A stretch of DNA of 64,000 bases from Nannocystis exedens (GCF_002343915.1 NZ_NETK01000001.1:6276001-6340000); one strand, 5' to 3'; positions 20,212 through 28,977 are shown, counted from the first letter of the stretch. Notes: generated by a model not told the origin, from the sequence alone. A program made the numbers and translations.

Positions 20212-20373
20212 ATGCCCACTCAAACTCCAGCGCTTCTTCGGCTCGCGCTGCTCGCCGCCCGGCTCCCCGGCTGCAGCACCGACAGCCCCGGCGCAACCGC
20301 GTGCGGCACCACGGCGAGCACGGCAACCGCGGGCACCCGCGGCGACGGAATGACCTCGAGAGGCCCCGGATGA
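20212..20373 (+). pseudogene. Remnant fourth lipoprotein copy (signal peptide only)
   Basis: 53-residue ORF starting MPTQTPALLRLALLAARLPG, then CSTDSPGATACGTT, almost the same as the start of copy B, but ending after a short Thr/Ala/Gly tail without Cys-rich repeats. Its stop overlaps the kinase start (ATGA). It is either a leftover of a fourth tandem copy after deletion, or a tiny lipoprotein kept for translational coupling to the kinase. Confidence 0.6.
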
Positions 20374-22361
20374 TGTCCTCCCCCGAGCCCCACCCGCCGC
20401 CGGTCCTCGACGAGGACGCCGCCACCGCGCCGAGCCTGCCGCGGCCGCCGGCCGATCCGTACATCGGTCGCGAGATCGAGGGTCGCTACCGCATCGAGCG
20501 GAAGCTCGGCGCCGGCGGCATGGGGCGGGTGTATCTCGGCAAACACCTGCGGACCGGCGCTGCGCTGGCGATCAAGGTCGTCGAGTCGCATCCTGCCAGC
20601 AGCGCCGAGCTGCAGACGCGGTGCTTCAACGAGGCGCGCGCGATGATGGAGGTCCGCAGCAGTCACGTCGCGCACGCGATCGACGTGGGGGTCCTGCCGC
20701 GCGGCGAGCTCTACCTCGTGATGGAGTACCTCCGCGGCGAGGATCTCGAGGCGCTCCTGCGGCGCGAGGGCCCGCTGCCGTGGTCGCGCCTGGGCCCGAT
20801 CGCCCTGCAGCTGTGCAGCGGCCTCGGCAGCGCTCACCGCCAGGGCATCATCCACCGCGACATCAAGCCGAGCAATTGCGTCCGGCTCACGGTCGACGAC
20901 AACCCCGATCATATCAAGATTATCGACTTCGGCATCGCCCGCGACATGGACGCCCCCACCGGGCCGACGCAGAAGGGCACCGTGATAGGCACCCCCGAGT
21001 ATCTCGCGCCGGAGCTCGTCACCGGCGACGCCAGGGCCGGGGTCCGCACCGATATCTACGCGCTCGGCGCCACCCTGTATAAGCTATCGACCGGGGTCTC
21101 GCCGTTTCGTGGCGACAGCGCCTTCGAGGTGATGGGCAAGCACGTCCACGGCGAGCGGGTCCCGCCGAGCCGCGCCGCGCCGCATATGGCGATTCCGGCG
21201 GCCGTCGACGCGCTCATCCTCCGCACCCTCGCGCCGAACCCCGGCGACCGCTACGCGAGCACGGACGAGCTGGCGCAGGCGATCTGCGCGACTCTGGGGA
21301 TCCGTCGCAGCGGGGTCTCCGGCGCCGCGTTCAATACGCCCGTGACCGCGGTACTGCCTCGAGCGGGCGTGCCGACCTCCGATCCCCGGCCGATCGCCGG
21401 CGCGGGCCTGGGCTCCACCGCCGAGACCGTCGCGCCGCGCGCGGTCGCCAGTCGCGTCGTCACGTTATTATCGACAATCGGATTCTTCGTGGTCGCCACG
21501 CGACTCGTGATTCCGGACGACGCCTCGCCAAACACAGCCTCGCCGATATCGCGCGAGGCTCCCGTCACAGGGCCCACTCCCGCGTCGCTCGCTGCCGAAT
21601 CGCCGCGGCCGGAGCAGCCGCGCAAAGGCCCGGCCGCGGCGCCGATGGGGGATGTACCGAAGAACATGCCCCCCGAGACATCCTCGTCGCACGCCGTGGC
21701 CCCGCCGGTGGATGTCTTGAAGAACATGCCCCTCGAGACATCCCCGTCCGGCACCGAGGCCCGAGGTGCACCCGCGGGGCTCGAGCCGCCCGTCGCCGCG
21801 GAGCCGTCCGAACCGAAGCCGGCCCCGCCGTCCGAGCCACCCGTCGCCCCCGAGTCCACCGCCGCGAAGCAGGCCGCGCCGCCCGTCACCGCGGAGTCGA
21901 CCGACGCGAAGCAGGCCGCGCCGCCCGCCGCGAGACCCACCGAGACGAAGCAGCCCGCCCCGCCTCCCTCGACGCCCTCGCCGCCGCCTGCCCCGGCTCC
22001 CTCGTCGCCCTCGCCCGAAGCCCAGCCCGCGCCGGCGAAGCCGCGGCCGGAGCCCGGCTTCCCGTACACCGCCGCGAGGTCGGAGATCGCCCAGCAGCTC
22101 AAGTACCTGCGCACCACTTGTATGATGTCGGGCGGCCTCGTCACCCCGCAGGTCAAGTTCCGCGTCGACGTCGCCCCCAACGGCACGCCCGACGTTCGCG
22201 TCTACTCGGCCGACCGGGACCTCCGCGCGTGCTTCCGCAAGGCCCTGTCGTTCCCGTTCGGCAAGAGCCCGCGCGGCGGCGCCTTCGTGTACACGCTGAC
22301 GCAATCGAGCGCCGACTTCGTGCCCGTGCCGCTCGACGCCGGAAAGGCGGGCAAACCATGA
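20370..22361 (+). CDS. Transmembrane Ser/Thr kinase with Cys-containing C-terminal domain
   Basis: 663-residue receptor-like kinase. Kinase domain: GAGGMG about 48, Lys69 in LAIKV, HRD 162-164, DFG 186-188, GTPEYLAPELV. One membrane helix follows at about 358-380. A Pro/Ala/Glu-rich linker runs to about 560, then a domain with two cysteines (TTCMMSGGLVTPQVKFRV, then LRACFRKALSFPFG) of the AgmX/TonB-like C-terminal type seen in myxobacteria. Start ATG 20370 overlaps the remnant ORF stop; the longer frame from 20157 is upstream sequence. The linker contains two copies of the palindromic element 60 bp apart. Probably senses envelope state and signals inward; the link to disulfide status is inferred from its neighbours. 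Confidence 0.9.
   Translation: MMSSPEPHPPPVLDEDAATAPSLPRPPADPYIGREIEGRYRIERKLGAGGMGRVYLGKHLRTGAALAIKVVESHPASSAELQTRCFNEARAMMEVRSSHVAHAIDVGVLPRGELYLVMEYLRGEDLEALLRREGPLPWSRLGPIALQLCSGLGSAHRQGIIHRDIKPSNCVRLTVDDNPDHIKIIDFGIARDMDAPTGPTQKGTVIGTPEYLAPELVTGDARAGVRTDIYALGATLYKLSTGVSPFRGDSAFEVMGKHVHGERVPPSRAAPHMAIPAAVDALILRTLAPNPGDRYASTDELAQAICATLGIRRSGVSGAAFNTPVTAVLPRAGVPTSDPRPIAGAGLGSTAETVAPRAVASRVVTLLSTIGFFVVATRLVIPDDASPNTASPISREAPVTGPTPASLAAESPRPEQPRKGPAAAPMGDVPKNMPPETSSSHAVAPPVDVLKNMPLETSPSGTEARGAPAGLEPPVAAEPSEPKPAPPSEPPVAPESTAAKQAAPPVTAESTDAKQAAPPAARPTETKQPAPPPSTPSPPPAPAPSSPSPEAQPAPAKPRPEPGFPYTAARSEIAQQLKYLRTTCMMSGGLVTPQVKFRVDVAPNGTPDVRVYSADRDLRACFRKALSFPFGKSPRGGAFVYTLTQSSADFVPVPLDAGKAGKP
21650..21683. 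repeat. In-frame palindromic element in kinase linker, copy 1
   Basis: 34-bp element bounded by GGATGT and ACATCC with GAAGAACATGCCCC inside. Read in frame as GDVPKNMPPETSS. It is the same length and order as the copy 60 bp downstream and as the first unit of the array at 43345. Confidence 0.75.
21710..21743. repeat. In-frame palindromic element in kinase linker, copy 2
   Basis: 34 bp, outer arms GGATGT/ACATCC, encoding VDVLKNMPLETSP. It differs from copy 1 at a handful of positions. Rare codons (TTG, ACA) mark it off from the surrounding linker. Confidence 0.75.
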
Positions 22362-23671
22362 GCTCCGGCAAGCTCGCGGCCGCCGGCCTGTACCGGCGCG
22401 CATCGATCGCCTGCGCCCTGCTCGGGCTCTGCGGGGCCTCGCTCGGCGCCTCCCTGACCGCCCTGAAGTTCCGCATGGTCTACACCCCGTGCCTCGGCCC
22501 GAACGGCGGCTGTCAGGTCGGCGTGATGCGCTGTGAGGACGCCCTGAGCGCGTCCTGGTCGATCGTCGGCGGCCTGCCGATCAGCGCCTGGGGCTCCGCC
22601 GCGTACCTCGCGGTCGCGGTGCTGGCGATCGGCCAGCTCGTCCGTCGCGGCTTCCTCGCCGGCTGCGCGGCCGCGCTGCTCGGGGTCCTCTCGCTCGCGG
22701 TGGCGCTCGTGAGCCTGGCCTACGCCGTCTATGCGTTTGCGATCCTGCGATCGCCCTGCCCGTATTGCCTGTCGCTCTACGTCGTCGCGGCGCTGCTCCT
22801 GGTGTCCGCCGCGATCGTGCGACGCGCGGCCGACCCGCGCGAACAGTTCGGCCTGCGCGCCGCGCTCCGCCATCGCCGGGCCTCGTTCATCGACGCCGCC
22901 TTCCGCCTCGGCATGCTGCTGACGATCGCCGCCGGCCTGCAATCGCTCGCGTATCACGGCATGCGCCACACCGTGACCGTGCGCGACGGGTGCCCCGAGC
23001 AGGCCGAGCCCTCGCCGCCCGCGCCGATCCGGGTCGGCGACGCGGACGCGCCGGTGATCCTCGCGGCCTATCTCGACATGTCGTGCAGCGCGTGCAAGCG
23101 CAAGTTCAAGCAGCTCGCGGGCGCCCTGCGCAACAATGAATTTTCCAGGCCGGTCCAGCTGTGGATCTACCACGCGCCGCGCCACGCCTGCGATCCCGCG
23201 GCGTTCCCGGCCGGGTTCGCCCGCTCCGACGATCGCGCCCGCGACGACAACGCCTGCCTGGCCGCGCGCGCGGCCGAGTGCATGGAGAAGCTCCAGGCCG
23301 GCGCCGGCTTCCGCCTGATCGGCGGCCTGTTCGCGCTGCAAGACGATCGCCAGCCCGGTCAGCCGCTGTTCACCGCCGAGCGCGTCGGCAACCGTGCGGT
23401 CGACCTCGGGATGGAGATCGACCCCGACGATCGCGACAACCCGCTGTTTCGTTGCATCGACGACGATCGCGGGGTGCTGGCGACGATCACCGCCCACCAG
23501 CGGCACGCCGAGGCGCTGGCGCTCGCGGTCCCCGCGATCGCCGTGCATGCCGCCCGCGATGGCGAGGTCGACCCGAATCGTCCGCCCTACTGGATCTTCG
23601 GCAACACCCCGTTCGACGACCTCGGCATGTACATCGAGCTGCAGGCCGCTCCGCCCGCTCCAGCCAGGTAG
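22358..23671 (+). CDS. VKOR-DsbA fusion, disulfide bond-forming oxidase
   Basis: 437-residue inner-membrane protein that should make disulfides in exported proteins. The N-terminal half is a VKOR-type domain: first Cys pair near CQVGVMRC, the WSIVGGLPISAWG turn, about four to five membrane helices, and the quinone-site CPYC at about residue 133. After a linker helix comes a periplasmic thioredoxin/DsbA domain with CSAC in YLDMSCSACKRKF at about 243 and a helical insertion. VKOR passes electrons from the thioredoxin partner to quinone. It overlaps the kinase stop by ATGA. Directly downstream of three Cys-rich lipoproteins, its substrates are plausibly those proteins. Confidence 0.9.
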   Translation: MSSGKLAAAGLYRRASIACALLGLCGASLGASLTALKFRMVYTPCLGPNGGCQVGVMRCEDALSASWSIVGGLPISAWGSAAYLAVAVLAIGQLVRRGFLAGCAAALLGVLSLAVALVSLAYAVYAFAILRSPCPYCLSLYVVAALLLVSAAIVRRAADPREQFGLRAALRHRRASFIDAAFRLGMLLTIAAGLQSLAYHGMRHTVTVRDGCPEQAEPSPPAPIRVGDADAPVILAAYLDMSCSACKRKFKQLAGALRNNEFSRPVQLWIYHAPRHACDPAAFPAGFARSDDRARDDNACLAARAAECMEKLQAGAGFRLIGGLFALQDDRQPGQPLFTAERVGNRAVDLGMEIDPDDRDNPLFRCIDDDRGVLATITAHQRHAEALALAVPAIAVHAARDGEVDPNRPPYWIFGNTPFDDLGMYIELQAAPPAPAR

Positions 23672-23678
23672 TCCGACC

Positions 23679-24782
23679 ATGTCCGCGCCCCGCGACCCCG
23701 CGACCCTCATGATGCTCGTGCTGACCGTCGCCATGGCGGTCGCGGTCGCCTCGGTCGTCTACCTCGTCACCTACGACACCGACCTCTCGCTCGAGCAGGC
23801 CCAGCCGCAGGTCCGGGCCGTCGCTCCGACCTGCGACCTCTCGCGCCCCGCGACCGCCACCTGTCCTCCGAAACAGTACTGTCGCCTGAACACCTGCGTC
23901 CCCGTGCCGCCCGAGGCCCTGTGCGGCGAGGGCGACAGCTGCCGCGACTGCGAGTGCGCGGACGGCCTCGTCTGTCACCACCTGCGCTGCGTCTCGCCGG
24001 CCAGCGTCGACCGCACGCCGCTCGTCTGCGAGGAGAACGAGGCCCTCGCGGACGCCGTCAAGGCGCTCGCGTTCAAGTGTGCCACCCGCAAGACCTCGGT
24101 CGACGACATCGTCTCCGCCGGCGCCTGCACGACCGCAGAGTGGGAGCAGCTCGCGCTCGAGGACGAGAAGTTCGACCTGCTCCTGTCGGCCTTCCCGGAC
24201 CGCTTCGCCGTCCACTTCCCGAGCGGCCAGCCGCAGGTGAAGCGCAAGGACTGGCCGCCGCCCGAGGTCCTCGAGCACTACCGCGATCAGGTGCGACGAT
24301 TCGCCGGCCCGCTGCGCGCGGCCAAGCAGATCTTCGTCATCGGTCGCGCCAGCCCCGACGGCGACGTCGAGGCCAACCACTGGCTCGCGCTGGCGCGGAT
24401 CAAGTTCGTCGAGAACCTGCTCGACCTCGTGCTCTACGAGGGCATCCCCGAGACGGAGCGCGACCGGCGGCGGGTGCGGATCCGTTCGTTCGGTCTGCCC
24501 ACCACGCGGACCATCGAGCCGGCCCGCTACCGCCAGACTTACTTGACCGATCCGAGCGGACGGCCGCCGGCCGTCGATCCGCTCGTCACCGCCGATCCGG
24601 CCAGCGCCCGCGAGCTGCGCGCCGCGCTCGACGGTGCGATCGACCTCCACGATCGCACCACGCCGGCCTGGCAGGCGCTGTTCTCGGCCGTCAACCGCGT
24701 GGTCTTCGTGATCCCGATCCCCTGCCTCGGCGACGAGTACAAGCCGCCGATCTCCGTCGACCTCGCGGAGGCCGCCCCGTGA
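23679..24782 (+). CDS. Membrane-anchored Cys-rich protein with OmpA-like domain
   Basis: 367-residue protein with one N-terminal helix (TLMMLVLTVAMAVAVASVVYL), a Cys-rich segment (TCPPKQYCRLNTCVPVP; CGEGDSCRDCECADGLVCHH; about 13 Cys), and a C-terminal part whose IFVIGRASPDGDVEANHWLALARI phrase fits OmpA/MotB-type peptidoglycan-binding domains. It would span from the inner membrane to the wall and may hold the complex in place. It starts 7 bp after the VKOR-DsbA stop and ends overlapping the next start (GTGA). The OmpA assignment rests on one motif region, so is moderate. Confidence 0.7.
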   Translation: MSAPRDPATLMMLVLTVAMAVAVASVVYLVTYDTDLSLEQAQPQVRAVAPTCDLSRPATATCPPKQYCRLNTCVPVPPEALCGEGDSCRDCECADGLVCHHLRCVSPASVDRTPLVCEENEALADAVKALAFKCATRKTSVDDIVSAGACTTAEWEQLALEDEKFDLLLSAFPDRFAVHFPSGQPQVKRKDWPPPEVLEHYRDQVRRFAGPLRAAKQIFVIGRASPDGDVEANHWLALARIKFVENLLDLVLYEGIPETERDRRRVRIRSFGLPTTRTIEPARYRQTYLTDPSGRPPAVDPLVTADPASARELRAALDGAIDLHDRTTPAWQALFSAVNRVVFVIPIPCLGDEYKPPISVDLAEAAP

Positions 24783-24937
24783 CCGAACGAAGCGCGCGGC
24801 TGCTGGCCCAGATCACCTGCCTGCTCGCCCTGGCCAGCATCCTCGCCGCCGCGGTCGTGGGCATGCGCTGGCGTCACGAACGCGACACCTTCGTGCGCAG
24901 GCTCGAGGGCGCGTGCGAGCAGGAGCCTGTTCGGTGA
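24779..24937 (+). CDS. 52-residue single-span membrane protein
   Basis: Starts at GTG overlapping the upstream stop (GTGA) and ends overlapping the next start in the same way. One membrane helix (LLAQITCLLALASILAAAVVG) then a basic/acidic tail with one Cys. The double overlap and ordered frame argue that it is real. It could be a small subunit of the disulfide complex. No family recognised. Confidence 0.7.
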   Translation: MTERSARLLAQITCLLALASILAAAVVGMRWRHERDTFVRRLEGACEQEPVR

Positions 24938-26139
24938 GCGCCGATCGCACCCGGTTGTTCCTCGGATGGAGCGCGATCAACCTCGTCTTCACGGGGCTGG
25001 GTCTCATCATCACCGTGTGGCTGATGGGCCGACGGGCCGACCAGCACCAGCAATTCGTGCGACTCCTGGCCGAGCGGCAGAACGCTTGCGCTCCCGTCGC
25101 CCCCGCCGCCCGGTCGCCGGCCCCTGAAGTCGTGCAGGCGCCGCCGCCGCGCCAGGATCCAGCGAAGTCCGGTTACCTCGGCGCCTCCGGCATGGACATC
25201 TCGCCGGCGATGCGCCTCAACCTCGAGGCGCTGCCGCCGGGCGAGGCGGGCAAGCTCCCGCTCGAGACGCTCCGCCTCGGCTCGGCGCAGGTGCTGCCCC
25301 CGCGGACGATCCACGTCGTCAACCTGTGGGCGACCTGGTGCGACCCGTGCCTCGCCGAGCTGCCCGAGTTCAAGGCGATGTTCGCCCGCCACCGCGAATG
25401 GGACAATGTCCGCTTCGTGCCGATCCAGATCAAGGACCACACCGACCCGCTGCGGTCCTATCATGATTACGCGGGCATCATGCCGCCGGCGCCGATCCGC
25501 CTCGCCGATCGCACGATGAGCGACGCCCTCGCGTCGACGCTGGCCGAGGGCGACAGCGGCGGCCTCTACCGCGGCAACCTGCCGGTCACGCTGGTGCTCG
25601 ACTGCAACCGCCGGGTCCGCTGGGCCAAGTTCGAGCAGCTCGGCGAGGCCGACTTCGCGGCGCTGGAGCCGCTGCTCGACCAGCTCCGCGCCGAGCTGAC
25701 CGACACGCGCCCGGGGGCGTGGTGCAGCCAGGAGTGGCCCGGCAACGGCCGCTGCGAGGCGATCGAGCGCACCGCCGCCCATCACAGCTTCGAGGACTGC
25801 GGGCCGCTGCGCAAGCGCACCGGCGACCTCCCGGGCGCCGCGGAAGCCGCCCTGACCGAGGCCGCCGAGCCCGTCGCCGTCGCGCCGCCGCCCGAGGTCG
25901 TGCCGCTCACGTGCCCGCCGAAGACCCGGCTGCTCCACGGCAAGTGCTCGCGGCTGCAGAAGATCCCCGAGTTGACGGTGACCCTGCCCGCGTCGTCGTC
26001 GACCTGCGGCAACGGCGTCTGCGACCCCGAGGAGAGCCGGAGCACCTGCTGTCAGGATTGCCCGTGCGCCGATCGTTTCGTATGCAAGAGCCTGCACCCG
26101 GGCGAACCGCCGCGGTGCCGCGCGGTCCTGCAACCCTGA
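24934..26139 (+). CDS. TlpA-like membrane thioredoxin with Cys-rich tail
   Basis: 401-residue protein: N-terminal anchor (WSAINLVFTGLGLIITVWLMG), a Pro/Ala spacer, then a TlpA/ResA-type thioredoxin domain with NLWATWCDPC at about residue 131 and the cis-Pro region LPVTLVLD. A Cys-rich tail follows: TCPPKTRLLHGKC, a CGNGVCDPEESRSTCC repeat of the DUF4215/metridin-like kind, and CPCADRFVCK. TlpA relatives usually reduce or isomerise disulfides, so beside a VKOR-DsbA oxidase it may do proofreading. Start GTG 24934 overlaps the small membrane gene. Last gene of the run; a hairpin follows at 26186. Confidence 0.85.
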   Translation: MSADRTRLFLGWSAINLVFTGLGLIITVWLMGRRADQHQQFVRLLAERQNACAPVAPAARSPAPEVVQAPPPRQDPAKSGYLGASGMDISPAMRLNLEALPPGEAGKLPLETLRLGSAQVLPPRTIHVVNLWATWCDPCLAELPEFKAMFARHREWDNVRFVPIQIKDHTDPLRSYHDYAGIMPPAPIRLADRTMSDALASTLAEGDSGGLYRGNLPVTLVLDCNRRVRWAKFEQLGEADFAALEPLLDQLRAELTDTRPGAWCSQEWPGNGRCEAIERTAAHHSFEDCGPLRKRTGDLPGAAEAALTEAAEPVAVAPPPEVVPLTCPPKTRLLHGKCSRLQKIPELTVTLPASSSTCGNGVCDPEESRSTCCQDCPCADRFVCKSLHPGEPPRCRAVLQP

Positions 26140-26185
26140 GCTTTCGTCGAGGGGCGGCGCGCCTGCAATCCATGGACCCGGGCGA

Positions 26186-26217
26186 CGAATCACCCGTCGA
26201 CGGCGACCGGTGATTCG
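26186..26217. terminator. Hairpin between convergent genes at the operon end
   Basis: Arms CGAATCACC and GGTGATTCG (9 bp, perfect) around a GC-rich 14-base loop that could pair further. It lies in the 111-bp gap between the TlpA-like gene and the convergent PEGA gene and could end transcription from both sides. Its sequence is not of the ACATGTCC family. Confidence 0.6.
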
Positions 26218-26250
26218 AACGCATGGTCGTCGCCGTCGGGGCGCCGGCGA

Positions 26251-27528
26251 TCAAAACCTGCCCGACAGCACGACGCCGGTCTGCGCCGGACCGAAGCTCG
26301 GGTCGACGCGGAGCGCCCGGGCGCCGCCGGGGCCGAGGTGCTTGCGCTGGACGATCAGGCCGGTCGCCGCGCCCGCCAGCAGGCCGACGCCGAGGCCGCG
26401 CAAGGTCGCCGCGAGGGCCGGCAAGGCCGAGTGGCGGTGCTCGCCCCAATGATCGGACCAGCCGGGGAGGCTGCCGTTCGGGTCCGAGTTGTCGCGGCTG
26501 AACGGGATCGTGCCGCGCACGACCAGCACCTCGCCGAGGATGAGGCCGACGCCGCCGACCGCTGCGAGGGCGCTCCACGCGATCATCCGCTGGCGCGGGT
26601 CGTTCGCGCGCCACACCAGCGCGCTCGCGGCCAGGCCTGCGCCCGCGCCGAGGAGCGTCGTGCCGATGTTGCGGACCACGAACGCGCTGGCGAATCGGCG
26701 CCGACAATCCGCGAGCGTCGGGTCTTCGCACGCCTTGACCCGTGGACCGTGGATCATCCCCGCCCCGCCGCCGATGAGCCCGAGCCCGACCGCCGCCGCG
26801 GCGGCGCCGCCGATGTACAGCCCGCGCGCCGTGGTCTTGACGACCTCGGGCGGCACCTCGGGCGGCACCTCGGGCAGCGGGGTTCGAACGATGGGCGTCA
26901 GCGTCGGTCGCAGCGAGATCGCCAGCGGCGCCGGGCCGACCGCGATTTGCTGCTCCACGGGTTCATAGCTGGGACCCTCCACCCGCACGATCCACGCCCC
27001 CGGGTCGAGCTCGAGCTTCAGCGGCTGGCGCGGGCTCGTCAACGGGAACGCGAGCTCGGGGCGCAAGTCCGCCGGGCTGTCGGCGACGTGCCGCGCGAAC
27101 ACGGTGGCGGTCTGCGGGCCCTCGAGCGGCAACGAGACCGTCACCGTCACCGGCGTCACCTTGGGGACCGACTCCGCGAGCTGCTCCTCGCCCTGCTTGC
27201 GATCTTCGGGGCCGATGTTCGTGCGCGCCAGGTACTCGCGCACGTAGGCGACCGCGTGCGCGAAGTGGCCGGCCGCGTCGCGGCTCGCGGCGGCGTTGAA
27301 CAGGATCGACGGATCGTCGGGGTAGTCGCGTCGCAGCGCCTCGAACTCGAGCGCGGCCTCGACGTAGCGCCCGCCCTCGAAGAACTTGGCCGCCCGCGCG
27401 GTCCGCTCGGCCTTGTCGCTCGACGTGGTCGGCCGGGTCGTCTCGGCGGGCGCGCCCGCGTTCGCCGTCGTGGGGCTCGCTGGCGCCACGAGCAGCAACA
27501 TCATCAGGGAGACGCAGAGAGACGACAT
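26251..27528 (-). CDS. PEGA-domain protein, second paralogue
   Basis: Same plan as the protein at 6447: hydrophobic signal (MSSLCVSLMMLLLVAPASP), Thr/Ala linker, TPR-like helices (AAKFFEGGRYVEAALEFEALRRD), a PEGA-style domain (DPGAWIVRVEGPSYEPV), Pro-rich spacer, four to five membrane segments, and an end FGPAQTGVVLSGRF. About 425 residues. The start is uncertain: the frame is open to 27747, but the only signal-like segment begins near 27528. Convergent with the disulfide operon. A structural envelope role is likely; no enzymatic motif. Confidence 0.75.
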   Translation of the reverse strand: MSSLCVSLMMLLLVAPASPTTANAGAPAETTRPTTSSDKAERTARAAKFFEGGRYVEAALEFEALRRDYPDDPSILFNAAASRDAAGHFAHAVAYVREYLARTNIGPEDRKQGEEQLAESVPKVTPVTVTVSLPLEGPQTATVFARHVADSPADLRPELAFPLTSPRQPLKLELDPGAWIVRVEGPSYEPVEQQIAVGPAPLAISLRPTLTPIVRTPLPEVPPEVPPEVVKTTARGLYIGGAAAAAVGLGLIGGGAGMIHGPRVKACEDPTLADCRRRFASAFVVRNIGTTLLGAGAGLAASALVWRANDPRQRMIAWSALAAVGGVGLILGEVLVVRGTIPFSRDNSDPNGSLPGWSDHWGEHRHSALPALAATLRGLGVGLLAGAATGLIVQRKHLGPGGARALRVDPSFGPAQTGVVLSGRF

Positions 27529-28149
27529 GCCGGCGAGCGCGACCGTAACCGAAAGGACCGCCCGACGCCAGCCCGTCGAAGGGCGCGAGGGATGCGTAAA
27601 AACATTGGTCAACGCGGACAAAAGCCGTGCATGGCATCGGGCGCCCGGTGGCGACATCCTGTCTCCGCGCACCGCCCGCGTGCCCCTCGTGCTCGCAGAT
27701 CGATCGCTCGTCGACAGCGTGCGCGCCTCGACGACGCACCTGCTCACGCGATCCGGCGCCGGCCATACACCTGCGACGAGCGCGTGGCTTCGACGCCCGG
27801 GCGATGGCGTGTGCGAGCCGGGGATGTCACGAGGGCACGGCGCGCGCGCGTCGTCGACCCGTGAGGCCCGGGCGGTCGTGGATCAGCCGCCCTTCGGGCG
27901 CCCGGGGATCGTCACCGTGATCTTGAACTTCGGGCAGCTTCAGCCCGGTCGCCGCTCGTCGATGCGCGAGTCGACGAGTAGGCATCAGCAAGCGACGTGC
28001 CTCGAATCTGGCGTGGAATTCCGCGAGCCGGTGCGATGCGCCGTCGCTCGGACTCATGGGGCAGCCCCGCGGGCGCCCCACGGGGCCGCGGAAATCGTGG
28101 ATCTGCCGGTGAGGCCCGAGGTCAGGTGAAATGGTGGCAGGGCGAATGG
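27529..28149. other. Intergenic region without clear genes
   Basis: About 620 bp between two minus-strand genes. It contains a degenerate ACATCCTGTCTCC half-element at 27652. On the minus strand a short phrase (CPKFKITVTIPGRPKGG) ends near 27890, like the C-terminus of a lost gene, but a stop lies just before it. Otherwise no coding pattern. Confidence 0.45.
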
Positions 28150-28977
28150 CTATAGTTGCGCGCGGGTCAGCTGACCGTCGTGGGGGCCGCGGCCGGTCAG
28201 GGCCGCGGCGCCGCAGCGGGCTGCGAGGCGCACCGCTTCGTCCGGGCCCGCGCCGGCCCCGAGGGCGTAGGTCAGGCCGGCGGCGAAGGAGTCGCCGCAG
28301 CCGTAGGCGTCGACGATCGGCCCCGGCAGCGGCGCGGCGGCGTATGCTCGCCGGGCGCCGTCGACCTCGTAGCTGCCGCCGGTGCTGCCGGCGGTGCGCA
28401 CGACGAGGCGCGGCGGCGGGTCGAGGTCGCCCGCCTCGTAGCGCTCCGCGGGGTCGCGCGAGCTGCCGACGAGCGCGTCCACCACGATTCCGGCGGCTCG
28501 CAGGGTCGGCAAGATCCGCGAGGTCGCCACCAGCTTGCGCGCGCGCCGGGCGAGTCGCAGGGCGTCGGCGTCGCCGGCGGTCACGTAGACCGCGTCGACG
28601 TCGGCCAGCAGGTCCCACGCCAGCGGATCGGCGGCGACGGGCGCGAGTCGCTCGCCGATGACGGTGATCGTGCGCTCGCCGGCGTCGTCGACGTAGGTGA
28701 ACCCGCGGCGCTGGCGGGTCGGGCGGACGGCCGCCTCGATCTGCAGGCCCAGGGCGGTCAGCTCGGCGCGGGCGCGGGTGCCCGGCAGGTCGTGGCCGAG
28801 CGCGGTGAAGAAGATGCATTCGCTGGCGAGCCGGGCGAGCTGCACGGCCGCGACGGCGCCGCCGCCTCCCGGGCCCTCCCACGAATCGAGGGCGTGGACG
28901 ATGTCCCCCGCGGCCGGCACCCGGGCGACTCGCACGAACTCGATCCACTCGATGTGTCCGACGACGGCGACGCGCAT
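28150..28977 (-). CDS. PfkB-family carbohydrate kinase
   Basis: 275-residue ribokinase/adenosine kinase-like sugar kinase. It has the N-terminal MRVAVVGHIEW strand, the PfkB-1 region (GPGGGGAVAAVQLARL) and the C-terminal PfkB-2 motif with catalytic Asp in DAYGCGDSFAAGLTYAL at about 226. It transfers phosphate from ATP to a sugar or nucleoside; the substrate cannot be assigned. Stand-alone gene with divergent alginate lyase lipoprotein upstream. Confidence 0.88.
   Translation of the reverse strand: MRVAVVGHIEWIEFVRVARVPAAGDIVHALDSWEGPGGGGAVAAVQLARLASECIFFTALGHDLPGTRARAELTALGLQIEAAVRPTRQRRGFTYVDDAGERTITVIGERLAPVAADPLAWDLLADVDAVYVTAGDADALRLARRARKLVATSRILPTLRAAGIVVDALVGSSRDPAERYEAGDLDPPPRLVVRTAGSTGGSYEVDGARRAYAAAPLPGPIVDAYGCGDSFAAGLTYALGAGAGPDEAVRLAARCGAAALTGRGPHDGQLTRAQL

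Noticed and set aside
20157..20369. Longer N-terminus for the membrane kinase
   Set aside because: The frame is open, but the first 71 codons are the out-of-frame shadow of copy C's end and the remnant ORF. ATG 20370 gives the ordered protein and the ATGA overlap.
23070..23090. Element half-site CGACATGTCGTGC in the VKOR-DsbA gene
   Set aside because: Encodes the catalytic DMSCSAC region; no second arm.
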